Assembly (NCBI GenBank): GCA_943357285.1
Contig: CALRGJ010000004.1
Coordinates: 1-64,000 of the forward strand
DNA: 64,000 nt
Source of the DNA: Candidatus Peribacteria bacterium
GTDB taxonomy: Bacteria > Patescibacteriota > Gracilibacteria > UBA1369 > LOWO2-01-FULL-3
Direction of reading: 5' to 3'
Part shown: positions 33,376-42,324 of the stretch, in pieces
Layout of the letters: every line of letters starts with the position of its first letter
Numbering within the stretch: the first letter of the stretch is position 1
Program-made: the position numbers and the translations under genes
The notes under the pieces: model-generated
Seen by the model: the letters and a program-made list of their open reading frames with translations, nothing else
What the model was told of the DNA's origin: nothing
Database searches by the model: none

Positions 33376-33534
33376 GTTTTGTGCTTTTGGCTTGCAATTA
33401 AGCTTTATTTTCATTAGATTAACGCTGTTATTTTTTTATATCAAGTCGGTATTTCAGCTTGTGGAATCCTCCTAGCCTTAATTGGCCTGGCTATAACGCA
33501 AATTAATGACTTACTGGCGTAAACCCCAAGGATT

Positions 33535-34218
33535 ATGCAAAAAGAAGAAATCAAAAAGATGTTTGAGAATGCAGTGCATATCGGACATCGCACACAGAAA
33601 TGGAATCCACGCATGAAGAAGTATATTCATGGCGAGAGAAATGGAATTCATATCATCAATCTCGAGAAAACCTACGAGATGCTAGAGAAAGCTTTGGCTT
33701 TTTTGTCTAAGTCTTTTTCTGAAAATAAGACTGTACTTTTCGTTAGTACAAAACCTCAATCTGTTAAACTTCTAGAAGAATTGGCAAAGGAATGTTCTAT
33801 GCCATATGTAGTTTCAAAATGGATTCCAGGTTTGTTGACTAACTTTACTACTATTAAATCAAGAACTAAATATCTTGCTGATTTGAAACGTCAGGTTGAG
33901 ACTGGTGAAATTTCAAAATACACAAAGAAGGAAGTTTCAAAGATGAAGAAGATTATGGATAAATTACAAATAGCTTTAGGAGGTGTGCAGAACATGACTT
34001 CTAAGCCAGATGTAGTATTTGTAGTAGATGCTTTGAGAGATAAAATTGTAGTTAAGGAAGCTAGAAGAATGAAGATTCCTGTTGTAGGAATTGTTGATAC
34101 TAATGCTGACCCTTCTGGTCTTACTTATCCAATCCCAGGTAATGACGATGCTATTAAGTCTTTGACTTATTTCCTCGATACTATCAAAGGTGTATATAAA
34201 AAGGCTAAAAACAAGTAG
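33535..34218 (+). CDS. rpsB: 30S ribosomal protein S2
   Basis: A 227-residue S2. Landmarks are FENAVHIGHRTQKWNPRMKKYI, FVSTKPQS, WIPGLLTNF and PVVGIVDTNADPSGLTYPIPGNDDA. It heads rpsB-(membrane protein)-tsf. A TATAAC box lies about 40 bp upstream of the ATG within a 120-bp leader that could hold autoregulatory structure. Confidence 0.97.
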   Translation: MQKEEIKKMFENAVHIGHRTQKWNPRMKKYIHGERNGIHIINLEKTYEMLEKALAFLSKSFSENKTVLFVSTKPQSVKLLEELAKECSMPYVVSKWIPGLLTNFTTIKSRTKYLADLKRQVETGEISKYTKKEVSKMKKIMDKLQIALGGVQNMTSKPDVVFVVDALRDKIVVKEARRMKIPVVGIVDTNADPSGLTYPIPGNDDAIKSLTYFLDTIKGVYKKAKNK

Positions 34219-34220
34219 TA

Positions 34221-34691
34221 ATGGCTGATTTATCAAATCAAAACCCTGTCGCTGATATTCAGGCGAAGATTGTCGCTTTGAGTGGTGATAAAGGTTGGGC
34301 AATTAGTTGTTATATCCCAGTATTCAATATTGTTACTTGCGTTTTGTGTTCTATCAAAATGGTAAATAGCAAATTTTGTTTATTTCATGCTCGACAAGGT
34401 TTAGCTTTGTTTGCATTCTGGTTTTTTACTACGATTGTTATATCTATAATCAGTCCCTTGGTCAGTTTGATGACTTTGGGGTTGGTAATTGCTTTGCATA
34501 TTGCTGGAATGGTGATTGCTTATGGCGGAAAAGTTACTGAGATTCCAATTATAGGAACTTTTGCGATGAAAATACCTGAGGATTATATTTTCAAGATGTT
34601 AACTGGAAAGATTTTAGATAAAAATGTGTCAGTAACTCCTCCTGTTCCTCCTGTTCCGCCAGTTAAACCTGTCGAAACTCCAAAATCCTAA
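34221..34691 (+). CDS. DUF4870-like membrane protein inserted between rpsB and tsf
   Basis: A 156-residue protein with about three transmembrane helices (near 25-45, 63-85 and 87-103) and the FHARQGLALFAFW motif of DUF4870/Tic20-like proteins. The C-terminus is Pro/Val-rich (PPVPPVPPVKPVE). It starts 2 bp after rpsB and ends 21 bp before tsf, interrupting the normally adjacent pair; being so tightly spaced it must be coexpressed with them. Function unknown. Confidence 0.75.
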   Translation: MADLSNQNPVADIQAKIVALSGDKGWAISCYIPVFNIVTCVLCSIKMVNSKFCLFHARQGLALFAFWFFTTIVISIISPLVSLMTLGLVIALHIAGMVIAYGGKVTEIPIIGTFAMKIPEDYIFKMLTGKILDKNVSVTPPVPPVPPVKPVETPKS

Positions 34692-34712
34692 TTATTTTTT
34701 TAAATTAATATT

Positions 34713-35486
34713 ATGACTGCTTCAATTGAATTGATCAAAAAGTTACGTGATGCTACTGGTGTTTCTATGACTGCTTGTAAATCTGCTTTAGAAGAGGCTA
34801 ATGGTGATTTTGAAACTGCGATCGATGTACTTAGAAAAAAGGGTGAGGCAAAAGCTATTGATAGAGCTGCTCGTGGAACTTCACAAGGCGCAGTATTTAT
34901 CGAAACAGATTCTTCAAAAGGTGCTATGGTTTTGATTGGTTGTGAAACTGATTTTGTGGCTCGTGGTGATGATTATTTGACTCTTGGTAATACTATTGTT
35001 GAAAAATTATTTGCTGGATCTATTAAAGCTGAGGATCGTGATTTACCAGAAATTAAAGATGCTGGTTTGAGATTGGGCGAAAATATTCAATTGGCAAATA
35101 TGTCTTTGGTTGAAGGAGATGTTATCGGTGATTATGTTCATTCTAATAAGAAAATTGGTGTTTTAGTTTCTATGACTGGTGGCACTATTGAGTTAGCGCG
35201 TGATGTTGCTATGCATGTTGCTGCTACAAATCCAGCCGTTTTGTCACCTGAACAAATTTCTCCTGAATTGGTTGAACGTGAAAAATCAATTTGGTCAGAA
35301 CAATTGAAATCAGAAGGTAAGCCTGCTGAAATCGTTGAAAAAATTATGCTTGGTAAAGAAAAGAAATATAGAGAAGAGAATGCTTTATTGAAACAGGCTT
35401 TTGTTAAAAATCCTGATCAGACTATCGAGCAATTATTAAAAGATGCCGGTGCAACTGTGAAGACATTTGTACGTTTTGCTGTTTAG
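34713..35486 (+). CDS. tsf: elongation factor Ts
   Basis: EF-Ts is the nucleotide-exchange factor for EF-Tu. The 257-residue protein begins with the UBA-like domain (LIKKLRDATGVSMTACKSAL), then the TDF-type loop in CETDFVARGDDYLTL, and the core domain with MHVAATNPAVLSPEQI. Length is slightly short of the E. coli form, as in many bacteria with a single core repeat plus dimerisation part. Confidence 0.97.
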   Translation: MTASIELIKKLRDATGVSMTACKSALEEANGDFETAIDVLRKKGEAKAIDRAARGTSQGAVFIETDSSKGAMVLIGCETDFVARGDDYLTLGNTIVEKLFAGSIKAEDRDLPEIKDAGLRLGENIQLANMSLVEGDVIGDYVHSNKKIGVLVSMTGGTIELARDVAMHVAATNPAVLSPEQISPELVEREKSIWSEQLKSEGKPAEIVEKIMLGKEKKYREENALLKQAFVKNPDQTIEQLLKDAGATVKTFVRFAV

Positions 35487-35495
35487 TGGCATAAT
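35467..35495 (+). promoter_or_regulatory. promoter of ribBA inside the end of tsf
   Basis: TTGTAC (35467-35472), 17-bp spacer, CATAAT (35490-35495), about 20 bp before the ribBA ATG. No FMN riboswitch is visible. Confidence 0.45.
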
Positions 35496-35514
35496 CTGAA
35501 TCTAGCAATTTTAT

Positions 35515-36720
35515 ATGACTCACTTTGATAAAATTGAGGACGCTGTTATTGCCTTGAAAAAGGGCGAGATGGTTATTGTCCTTGATGATGAAGAACGCGA
35601 AAATGAAGGTGATTTTGTGATGGCAGCTGAGAAAGTTACTGCAAAAGATATAAATTTTATGGCCAAAGAAGGTCGTGGTTTGATTTGTACTCCTGTTGAT
35701 GCTGACATTGCTGATCGTCTTAATTTCTATCCAATGGTTCAGGATAGTAAAGAATCTAATAAATGTAATTTTACTGTTTCGGTAGATTTGAAGATGGGTA
35801 TTACTACTGGTATTTCGGCGTCTGATAGAGCTAGAACTATTCAGTCTATTGCTGATTACAGCACTACTTCTGAGGCTTTTGTACGTCCGGGTCATGTATT
35901 CCCTCTTCGTGGAAAGCAAGGTGGTGTTTTGGTTAGGGCTGGTCACACTGAGGCTTCTATTGATTTGGTGAAGATGGCTGGTTTTGCTCCAGCTGCTGTA
36001 ATTTGTGAGATTGCTCGTGAAGATGGTGAAATGATGAGACGTGATGAGCTTTTGGATTTTGCGAAAAAAAATGAAATGAAAATTATTACAATTAAGGATT
36101 TAATTGAGTACAGACGTCGTTTTGAGAAATTGGTAAAAATAGTTGCTGAAACGGTACTGCCTACGGAGTTTGGAGATTTTAATGTAAAGATTTTTAAGAC
36201 TACTGTTGATGACTCTGAGCATGTAGTTCTGTCTAAAGGGGTTTTGGATGATGGTGGAAATATATTAGTAAGAGTTCAAAGTGAATGTCTTACTGGTGAA
36301 GTTTTTAGATCATTGAAGTGTGATTGTAGGAATCAATTAGATGTTTCGTTAGAAAAAATTGCGAAAGAAGGAAAAGGTGCAGTTTTATATATGAGGCAAG
36401 AAGGAAGAGGTATTGGTTTGGTGAATAAAATTAAGGCTTATAAGTTGCAAAATGAAGGTTATGATACTGTTGAAGCAAATACTAAGCTTGGTTTTGCTCC
36501 TGATTTGAGAAATTACGGAATTGGTGCTCAAATATTAGCTGAGCTGGGCATAAAAAATATTCGTCTATTAACTAATAATCCTACTAAAATTGTTGGGTTG
36601 GAGGGTTATGGATTGAATGTTGTAGAAAGAGTTCAAATTGAAATTACTCCAAATGAAACTAATCGTGAGTATTTAAGTACCAAGAAGTCTAAAATGGGGC
36701 ATCTATTAGACATGGTCTAA
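35515..36720 (+). CDS. ribBA: bifunctional 3,4-dihydroxy-2-butanone 4-phosphate synthase / GTP cyclohydrolase II
   Basis: A 401-residue fusion catalysing the two entry steps of riboflavin synthesis. The DHBP synthase half (1 to about 200) has [16 protein letters not shown] and the HTEAS motif; the GTP cyclohydrolase II half has [19 protein letters not shown] (zinc Cys residues) and [16 protein letters not shown]. It is followed by ribD. ribE and ribH are not in the window. Confidence 0.97.
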   Translation: MTHFDKIEDAVIALKKGEMVIVLDDEERENEGDFVMAAEKVTAKDINFMAKEGRGLICTPVDADIADRLNFYPMVQDSKESNKCNFTVSVDLKMGITTGISASDRARTIQSIADYSTTSEAFVRPGHVFPLRGKQGGVLVRAGHTEASIDLVKMAGFAPAAVICEIAREDGEMMRRDELLDFAKKNEMKIITIKDLIEYRRRFEKLVKIVAETVLPTEFGDFNVKIFKTTVDDSEHVVLSKGVLDDGGNILVRVQSECLTGEVFRSLKCDCRNQLDVSLEKIAKEGKGAVLYMRQEGRGIGLVNKIKAYKLQNEGYDTVEANTKLGFAPDLRNYGIGAQILAELGIKNIRLLTNNPTKIVGLEGYGLNVVERVQIEITPNETNREYLSTKKSKMGHLLDMV

Positions 36721-36725
36721 GTTTA

Positions 36726-36754
36726 TTGACGATGTATCTGCTTTGTGTTAATTT
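36726..36754 (+). promoter_or_regulatory. possible ribD promoter
   Basis: TTGACG (36726-36731), 17-bp spacer, TAATTT (36749-36754), about 28 bp before the ribD start codon. Confidence 0.4.
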
Positions 36755-36782
36755 ATCCATCTGTTGAGTATTAAAAAATGCT

Positions 36783-37925
36783 ATGGATGAAATTTTTATG
36801 AAGCGAGCCATTGAGCTTGCTAGGAAAGGAGAGGGTTTCACTTCACCAAATCCCTGTGTTGGTGCAGTGATTGTTAAAGGTGGTCAAATTGTGGCTGAAG
36901 GTTGGCATCAGAAGGCGGGAGCAGATCATGCGGAGATTGTGGCAATTAAACAGATGATGATGAAGTCTGGAATTATGACTGTGGATATTGAGCCTATGTT
37001 ATTTCACAATGCTACTTTGTACGTGACGCTCGAGCCGTGTGCTCATATTGGAAAGACACCTCCATGTGTTAAGGCTGTGTCAGCTGCTGGTTTTAGCAAA
37101 GTAGTGATAGGAATGAGGGATCCGTTTAAGAAAGTTAATGGAAAGGGAATTTCTTACTTAAAGAAGCATGGAATTAAGGTTTCTGTTATAAAGCCTACTT
37201 CTAAGTTAGCTGAAGATGTGCGAGCTGTTAATCAGCCTTTTATTAAAACTGTGACTTTGGGACTTCCCTATTTGACTCTTAAAGCTGGTTTAAGTTTGGA
37301 TGGAAAAATTGCTACTTCTTCAAGAAATTCCAAGTGGATTACGAATGAAAAATCTAGAATTGATTCTAAAATTGAACGTAGTAAGTGTGATGCGGTTATT
37401 ATTGGTGCGCGTACTGTGTGTGCTGATAATCCGGAATTGGCTGCTATTGGTGACTACAAATCTAAAAATCTGTTGAGGGTAGTAGTTGGAGATAAGTTTG
37501 ATTTTGATAAAAATATGAAGGTTTTCCGAGATCAAAATGTTTTGATTGCTTGTTCTGATGCTATGCCTTCTAGGTTGAAAAAGAAATTTATTGATGCTTC
37601 TGTGTCTGTAAAATCTTTTGGAAAGAAAAAAGTAGTTTTGAAGAAGCTATTAAAATATTTATCATTGAATGGTGTACAAAGTGTGTTTGTTGAAGGAGGT
37701 AGCGGGCTGAATGGTTCTTTGTTTGATGAAAATTTAGCTGACTCTAAGCTTGTTGATAGGGTTCTGTTTTATTACGCTCCAAAGTTAGTAGGTGGTGAGA
37801 AATCATTGTCTGTAATAGGAGGTACTGGGATAGATAAAATCTCTGACTCTATTGATATTGTGAAGTCAAAGTTTGAGCTAATTGATCAAGATTTGAAGTA
37901 TGATGGGGTGATCAATTTTTACTAG
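36783..37925 (+). CDS. ribD: bifunctional riboflavin deaminase/reductase
   Basis: RibD deaminates and reduces the pyrimidine intermediate of riboflavin synthesis. The 380-residue protein has the zinc deaminase domain (H49-A-E51 and C86/C95 in TLEPCAHIGKTPPC) and a DHFR-like reductase domain (LKAGLSLDGKIAT, then FVEGGSGLNGSL). The domain order is standard. Its end overlaps the convergent murJ by 14 bp. Confidence 0.96.
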   Translation: MDEIFMKRAIELARKGEGFTSPNPCVGAVIVKGGQIVAEGWHQKAGADHAEIVAIKQMMMKSGIMTVDIEPMLFHNATLYVTLEPCAHIGKTPPCVKAVSAAGFSKVVIGMRDPFKKVNGKGISYLKKHGIKVSVIKPTSKLAEDVRAVNQPFIKTVTLGLPYLTLKAGLSLDGKIATSSRNSKWITNEKSRIDSKIERSKCDAVIIGARTVCADNPELAAIGDYKSKNLLRVVVGDKFDFDKNMKVFRDQNVLIACSDAMPSRLKKKFIDASVSVKSFGKKKVVLKKLLKYLSLNGVQSVFVEGGSGLNGSLFDENLADSKLVDRVLFYYAPKLVGGEKSLSVIGGTGIDKISDSIDIVKSKFELIDQDLKYDGVINFY

Positions 37926-39486
37926 CTTCAATATTTTCTATTGGTTTTTTGGTCAGCTTTGCCATTATGAATTTGATGCTATGAATTTCTTCGCATTTCA
38001 ATAAGTAAGAGGCTGCAAAGAAGATAGATGCTCCAATTGTTATTATTGTAACATCTGCTATTTTTGATGGGAGAATGTTTTTTAGTGGCTCTGCGGCCAT
38101 AATTGCGATTGCCATTATTCCGGAAGAAATAGTTATTTTAAGTAGGCTGCTGAAAAATTTTTTCTTTTGGAATCCAGCGAGATGTTTTTTTAATAAAATT
38201 GTGTTAGCTATTACGTAGAATAGGTATCCCAGTGTGAAACCAATGGAGAACCATTCTATGCCGTACTTTGGTGCAAGATAGATAGTACAGAATGCTGTAA
38301 TTATTGTTGTGCCCAGGTATATAAACATTGGGGTTTTTGTATCTTTGACAGCGTAAAAAGCTCTTGAGAGGATGTGTGAAAGGCTTTCTAGTGGGATGGA
38401 AACGGCGAAGTAAAATAGTATAAGTGAGGTAAGGTCTATGGATTTTTGGTTGAATTCTCCCCCACTTAAAATTAGATCTATACTTGTTTTTGATAGAAGC
38501 ATTATTCCCACCATAGATGGAATAGTGAAAAATAATATTCTTTGAATTGTTTTCTGAATTTGATCCGTAAAATCAGTTTTGTCTCCTTTGCTTATTGCGC
38601 TTGTAAGATATGGAAATATTGCCGTGGAGAAAGCCATGCCGAATAGTGTAACGGCTACGCTTTGAATGTTTCTGGCGAAGTTGAAAGCGGCCACTCCGCC
38701 TACTGCTAATCCTATTCCAACTGATGTGAAAAGAAACATATTGAATTGGGTGGCAATAATTCCTATAGCTCTTGGAATCATTAATTTAATAATTTTAATG
38801 AAACCAGGATGCTTTAAATCCATTTCAAATTTATATTTATATTCAGTGGCTCTTATGTCTATTAGTCTGATGGCGCAGTGAAGTATTCCTCCTCCAATTA
38901 CTCCCACTACGGCTGAGTAAATTCCTATTTTTTCCTGGAGAAATATTACTCCCAGGATTATTCCAAGATTGTATAATAAAGGGGAAATAGAATATGCAAA
39001 GAAATGTTTGTAGCACATCAGAATATTTCCGATGCTGTTGCTGATGGTGAATATCAATGCTGAACTGAGCATTAACCTGGTCATGCTTACTATTTGGAGT
39101 TGCATCTCTTGAGTGGCTTGAGGAAAAGTGAAGCCAATTATTTGGTGCATGAAAATTAGAGCGACAATTGAGAGTAAGCCAATGACTAGCATTGCTGAGT
39201 TTAGTAGCGTATTTGCGATCTTTCTTGCTTCTTCTTTGTCTTTACCTAGATATTCGGTAAAAACTGGAACAAAGGCGGCTGCAAGAGCTCCTGCTATGAA
39301 AAGATTGAAAAGTGTATCTGGTATTAAAAATGAAGCATTGTATATATCAGTTTCACTACTTGTACCGAAATGAGTAGCAATGATACGGTCTCTAAGTAAA
39401 CCAAGAATATTGCTGAAAAAGATGGTTATAGTTACCAGTAAGGTAGCCCCTCCAATTTTCACCGGTTTAAATAGTTTTGCGAACAT
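37912..39486 (-). CDS. murJ: lipid II flippase MurJ
   Basis: A 524-residue MVF-family protein with about 14 transmembrane helices. MurJ flips lipid II across the membrane for peptidoglycan synthesis. Landmarks are LLGLLRDRIIATHFGTSSETD-type start (here after SNILG), the PDTLFNLFIAGALAAAFVP segment and FYAVKDTKTPMFI. With murC at 52433 it supports an own peptidoglycan wall. Confidence 0.94.
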   Translation of the reverse strand: MFAKLFKPVKIGGATLLVTITIFFSNILGLLRDRIIATHFGTSSETDIYNASFLIPDTLFNLFIAGALAAAFVPVFTEYLGKDKEEARKIANTLLNSAMLVIGLLSIVALIFMHQIIGFTFPQATQEMQLQIVSMTRLMLSSALIFTISNSIGNILMCYKHFFAYSISPLLYNLGIILGVIFLQEKIGIYSAVVGVIGGGILHCAIRLIDIRATEYKYKFEMDLKHPGFIKIIKLMIPRAIGIIATQFNMFLFTSVGIGLAVGGVAAFNFARNIQSVAVTLFGMAFSTAIFPYLTSAISKGDKTDFTDQIQKTIQRILFFTIPSMVGIMLLSKTSIDLILSGGEFNQKSIDLTSLILFYFAVSIPLESLSHILSRAFYAVKDTKTPMFIYLGTTIITAFCTIYLAPKYGIEWFSIGFTLGYLFYVIANTILLKKHLAGFQKKKFFSSLLKITISSGIMAIAIMAAEPLKNILPSKIADVTIITIGASIFFAASYLLKCEEIHSIKFIMAKLTKKPIENIEASKN

Positions 39487-39530
39487 GTGATTATTCTATA
39501 TTAGTTTTCACATTTGTTCGAGTCATATGC

Positions 39531-39559
39531 TTGTTCCTGATCTTATTTTGTGGTATAAT
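39531..39559 (+). promoter_or_regulatory. promoter of the transporter-STAS-phosphatase operon
   Basis: TTGTTC (39531-39536), 17-bp spacer, consensus TATAAT (39554-39559) with extended TG, 23 bp before the ATG at 39583. Confidence 0.6.
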
Positions 39560-39582
39560 ATTGTGTTAAATATATTTACTCT

Positions 39583-41958
39583 ATGTTTCAGTCTTTAAGA
39601 GAAATTTCGTTATTAAATCGTTTCTTTAATATAAGGGGCAATGAGTGGTCGCGAGTAATTTTTGCTTTAGTTATTAAATTTCTTTATAGAACTTCATTTG
39701 TTGTCGGGTGGACTGTTTTGGTGGCGATGTTTGTTAGTAGATATGGAATTTTGGCTTTGCCTTATCTTTTTGTTATAAATGCTATTTTTTCAATTATTGG
39801 AAGTGTGGTTTATTCTCTTTGTTTTGAGAGAATATCAAGATTGACTGTAATGATTTCTACGATTGTCTTGTCGGGATTGTTTCTCTTTACGGCTGCTGTA
39901 ATTGTTAATACTCATCAGATTTTATTTTTTGCCTTATTGATTCTTTCTATCTCAATTTTATTGAATCAGTTGAGGATTATAATGATTGCTTATGTGGAGG
40001 AATTGTTTGATCCTCTCACTTCTGAGAGAACTTTCCCAGTTATAGAAGTTTCTGAAACTTTGGGTGGTATAGTTGCCGGTATAATGGTGACGTTTTTATC
40101 TAGTTATTTTTCTCTTTCTAGCTTTGTTTATCTAATGGTTAGCGTGTTATTGCTACTTATCCCGTTACTTTTATTCTTTGATTTTGAGGAGGAGAAAGTG
40201 GAGTTGGTTCGTAGTAAAAATTATGAAAAAGGTCCGGATGGAATATTTACTCAGTTGAAGCAGGCTTTTAGCGATAAGGCTCACGCCTCATTTGTTTATG
40301 GTTTGATTTTTATCGTTCTTTTTCAATGGATTATTTTTAACCTTATTGAATTTCAGTATACAAAAGTTGTTTATCAGAATGTTTCTAATGTGATTTTTGA
40401 GGCGGGCAGTGGATTTGAGCATGCATTTATTCACGATTTGGGTCTCTTATTTATTTTATTCAGTACTTCGGCATTGATTGTTGAAATACTATTGGGCAGT
40501 CGTCTAATAACTAGTTTAGGTGTTGTGGGGGCTATGTTGCTACATCCTATTGTTACTCTATTTAGCTTGATGGGTTTATTTTTAAGATTTGATTTTTTGA
40601 CTGCGGTTTTGGCAAAAAATAATTTTACTCTTACTTCTGTAATCCATACAAATACCTATCATATTTCTTACTATGCAGTTAAAGAGAGAGTTAGGGAGCA
40701 TTTGAGGGAATTTCTTGAGGGTGTTGTGAGACCTTTAGGTGCTTTGATTGGTACTCTTGCCGTAATTATTCTTGATAAAATTTTTGTAGGAAATCCTTTG
40801 AATTTGGCTTTGAATATTTCAATGGTGATTTGTACTTTAGTGTTTTTCTTTATCACTTATCGCCAACAGGCGAGATATACAAAAGTTGTTACAGAGGAGC
40901 TTCTCAATTCAAAAGAAAAGCATATTAGATTTAATGCTATTAATCTTTTGGCTCAAAGAGGTCATAAAATGGCTCTAGTCACTTTGCAGGAAATTTTGGC
41001 TAAAGCTGATGAACCTGATTCTGTTAAGGTAAAGATTCTAGCTGTTTTGTCTGAGTTGCAATCCTCTGAAGCTGTTTTGGATGTTGTTAAATGTTTGAAC
41101 TCTCAGAAAGCTGAAATACGTGAGGCTGCTCTCGATACTTTGATCTCATTTAAATTTTTGCATTCATATTCCAAGGAGTATTTGTTTGTAAAATATCAGT
41201 TGGTTGCTTCTCTAAAAGAACTTTATAAGGAAGAAAAAGATAAGGAAATTTTAGCTAAAATTATTTATTTAATGTCTCTTTTAAGCAATGTTTCTACAGT
41301 TGAATTTTTGTTTAAAGTTATTAATTCTAAAAATTCCGATCATAAATCCGATGCAATTTTTGCTTTAGGTAAATGTGATGATGAGAAAATTGCCAAAATT
41401 TTAGAGGAATATCTTTATTCTAAGAATCTTAGTTATCAGATCAATGCTGCTATGGCTCTGATTAATTTTAAAGGCTATAGGGATGAGGCTTTGCATGTAA
41501 TAAATTCTTTCATTTATTCTGAAAAGAAAGATAGGGTTCTCTTTGGTTTATTGGCTATTGGTGAACTTAACATGAGGAGTAAAAAGGCTGTTTGTCTGAA
41601 ATATCTTGATTCGGACGATGTTGACATGAAAATGTATAGCGCTATAGCTCTAGCTAAAATGGGTTTTTATCACTCTGTATCTTCAATATTAGATTTACTG
41701 TTTACTGGTGATGAATACCTGGTAAAAAAACTTAAAAGTTCAATTAAAAATGTTGACGTGCGAATTTATAAAAATATTGATAAGATTGTGAAGCATGTTG
41801 TTTCACAAAAAATTGAAGATTTGAAACTTAAAAATAATCATGTTGATCTTGAGTCTTTTTCCAATGAGTCATTGTCTCATTTAAAGAAATTGTATACTCT
41901 AATTGATGAATATGAAGAGATTGATACAATTAATTCTTTAATAAAAAATAACTTATAA
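39583..41958 (+). CDS. NTT/MFS-like membrane protein fused to HEAT repeats
   Basis: A 791-residue protein. The first ~430 residues hold about 12 transmembrane helices with an ATP/ADP-translocase (NTT)/MFS-like arrangement; SERTFPVIEVSETLGGIVAG is a recognisable conserved loop. From about 435 to 730 come helical HEAT-like repeats (RFNAINLLAQRGHKMAL, KVKILAVLSELQSSEAV, REAALDTLISF, INAAMALINFKG), then a charged tail. Similar NTT-HEAT proteins exist in other bacteria, but transported substrate or sensing role is unknown. The next two genes are a STAS protein (3 bp gap) and a SpoIIE phosphatase, so this may be the sensor of that pathway. Confidence 0.75.
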   Translation: MFQSLREISLLNRFFNIRGNEWSRVIFALVIKFLYRTSFVVGWTVLVAMFVSRYGILALPYLFVINAIFSIIGSVVYSLCFERISRLTVMISTIVLSGLFLFTAAVIVNTHQILFFALLILSISILLNQLRIIMIAYVEELFDPLTSERTFPVIEVSETLGGIVAGIMVTFLSSYFSLSSFVYLMVSVLLLLIPLLLFFDFEEEKVELVRSKNYEKGPDGIFTQLKQAFSDKAHASFVYGLIFIVLFQWIIFNLIEFQYTKVVYQNVSNVIFEAGSGFEHAFIHDLGLLFILFSTSALIVEILLGSRLITSLGVVGAMLLHPIVTLFSLMGLFLRFDFLTAVLAKNNFTLTSVIHTNTYHISYYAVKERVREHLREFLEGVVRPLGALIGTLAVIILDKIFVGNPLNLALNISMVICTLVFFFITYRQQARYTKVVTEELLNSKEKHIRFNAINLLAQRGHKMALVTLQEILAKADEPDSVKVKILAVLSELQSSEAVLDVVKCLNSQKAEIREAALDTLISFKFLHSYSKEYLFVKYQLVASLKELYKEEKDKEILAKIIYLMSLLSNVSTVEFLFKVINSKNSDHKSDAIFALGKCDDEKIAKILEEYLYSKNLSYQINAAMALINFKGYRDEALHVINSFIYSEKKDRVLFGLLAIGELNMRSKKAVCLKYLDSDDVDMKMYSAIALAKMGFYHSVSSILDLLFTGDEYLVKKLKSSIKNVDVRIYKNIDKIVKHVVSQKIEDLKLKNNHVDLESFSNESLSHLKKLYTLIDEYEEIDTINSLIKNNL

Positions 41959-41961
41959 AAT

Positions 41962-42324
41962 ATGAATGTTAATTTAAAACTTAATTTTTTGGAGGCAGAT
42001 AAGGTAAACGGTGTTCAAGTCGTGGTTTTTGATGGTGAATTTGATAAGGCAGGATTTGCTGAAGTAAAGGATGAATTAACTAATTTTGTTAAAGCTTTTG
42101 ATTTGAAGTCTTTGGTTTTTGATTTTGGAAAACTTAAATATATTAACAGCGAGGGTATAGGCTTTTTGATGGAGGTTCATACTCACTTGATTCAACGTGA
42201 TAGAAAGTTGATTGTTGTGGCTTTGAATGCGAATGTTAAAGATATTTTTACTGCAATTGGGATTGCGGATATTGTTCCTATTTTCGATTCCTTAAATGAT
42301 TATTTAAAATCTGCAACTAAATGA
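41962..42324 (+). CDS. STAS-domain anti-sigma-factor antagonist
   Basis: A 120-residue single STAS domain of RsbV type. The phosphorylation loop is LKYINSEGIGFLM with S63 as candidate phosphosite. It sits between the NTT-HEAT gene and the SpoIIE phosphatase gene (4-bp overlap), matching the known pairing of antagonist and its PP2C phosphatase. A second STAS protein is encoded at 32006-32536 with the kinase. Confidence 0.9.
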   Translation: MNVNLKLNFLEADKVNGVQVVVFDGEFDKAGFAEVKDELTNFVKAFDLKSLVFDFGKLKYINSEGIGFLMEVHTHLIQRDRKLIVVALNANVKDIFTAIGIADIVPIFDSLNDYLKSATK

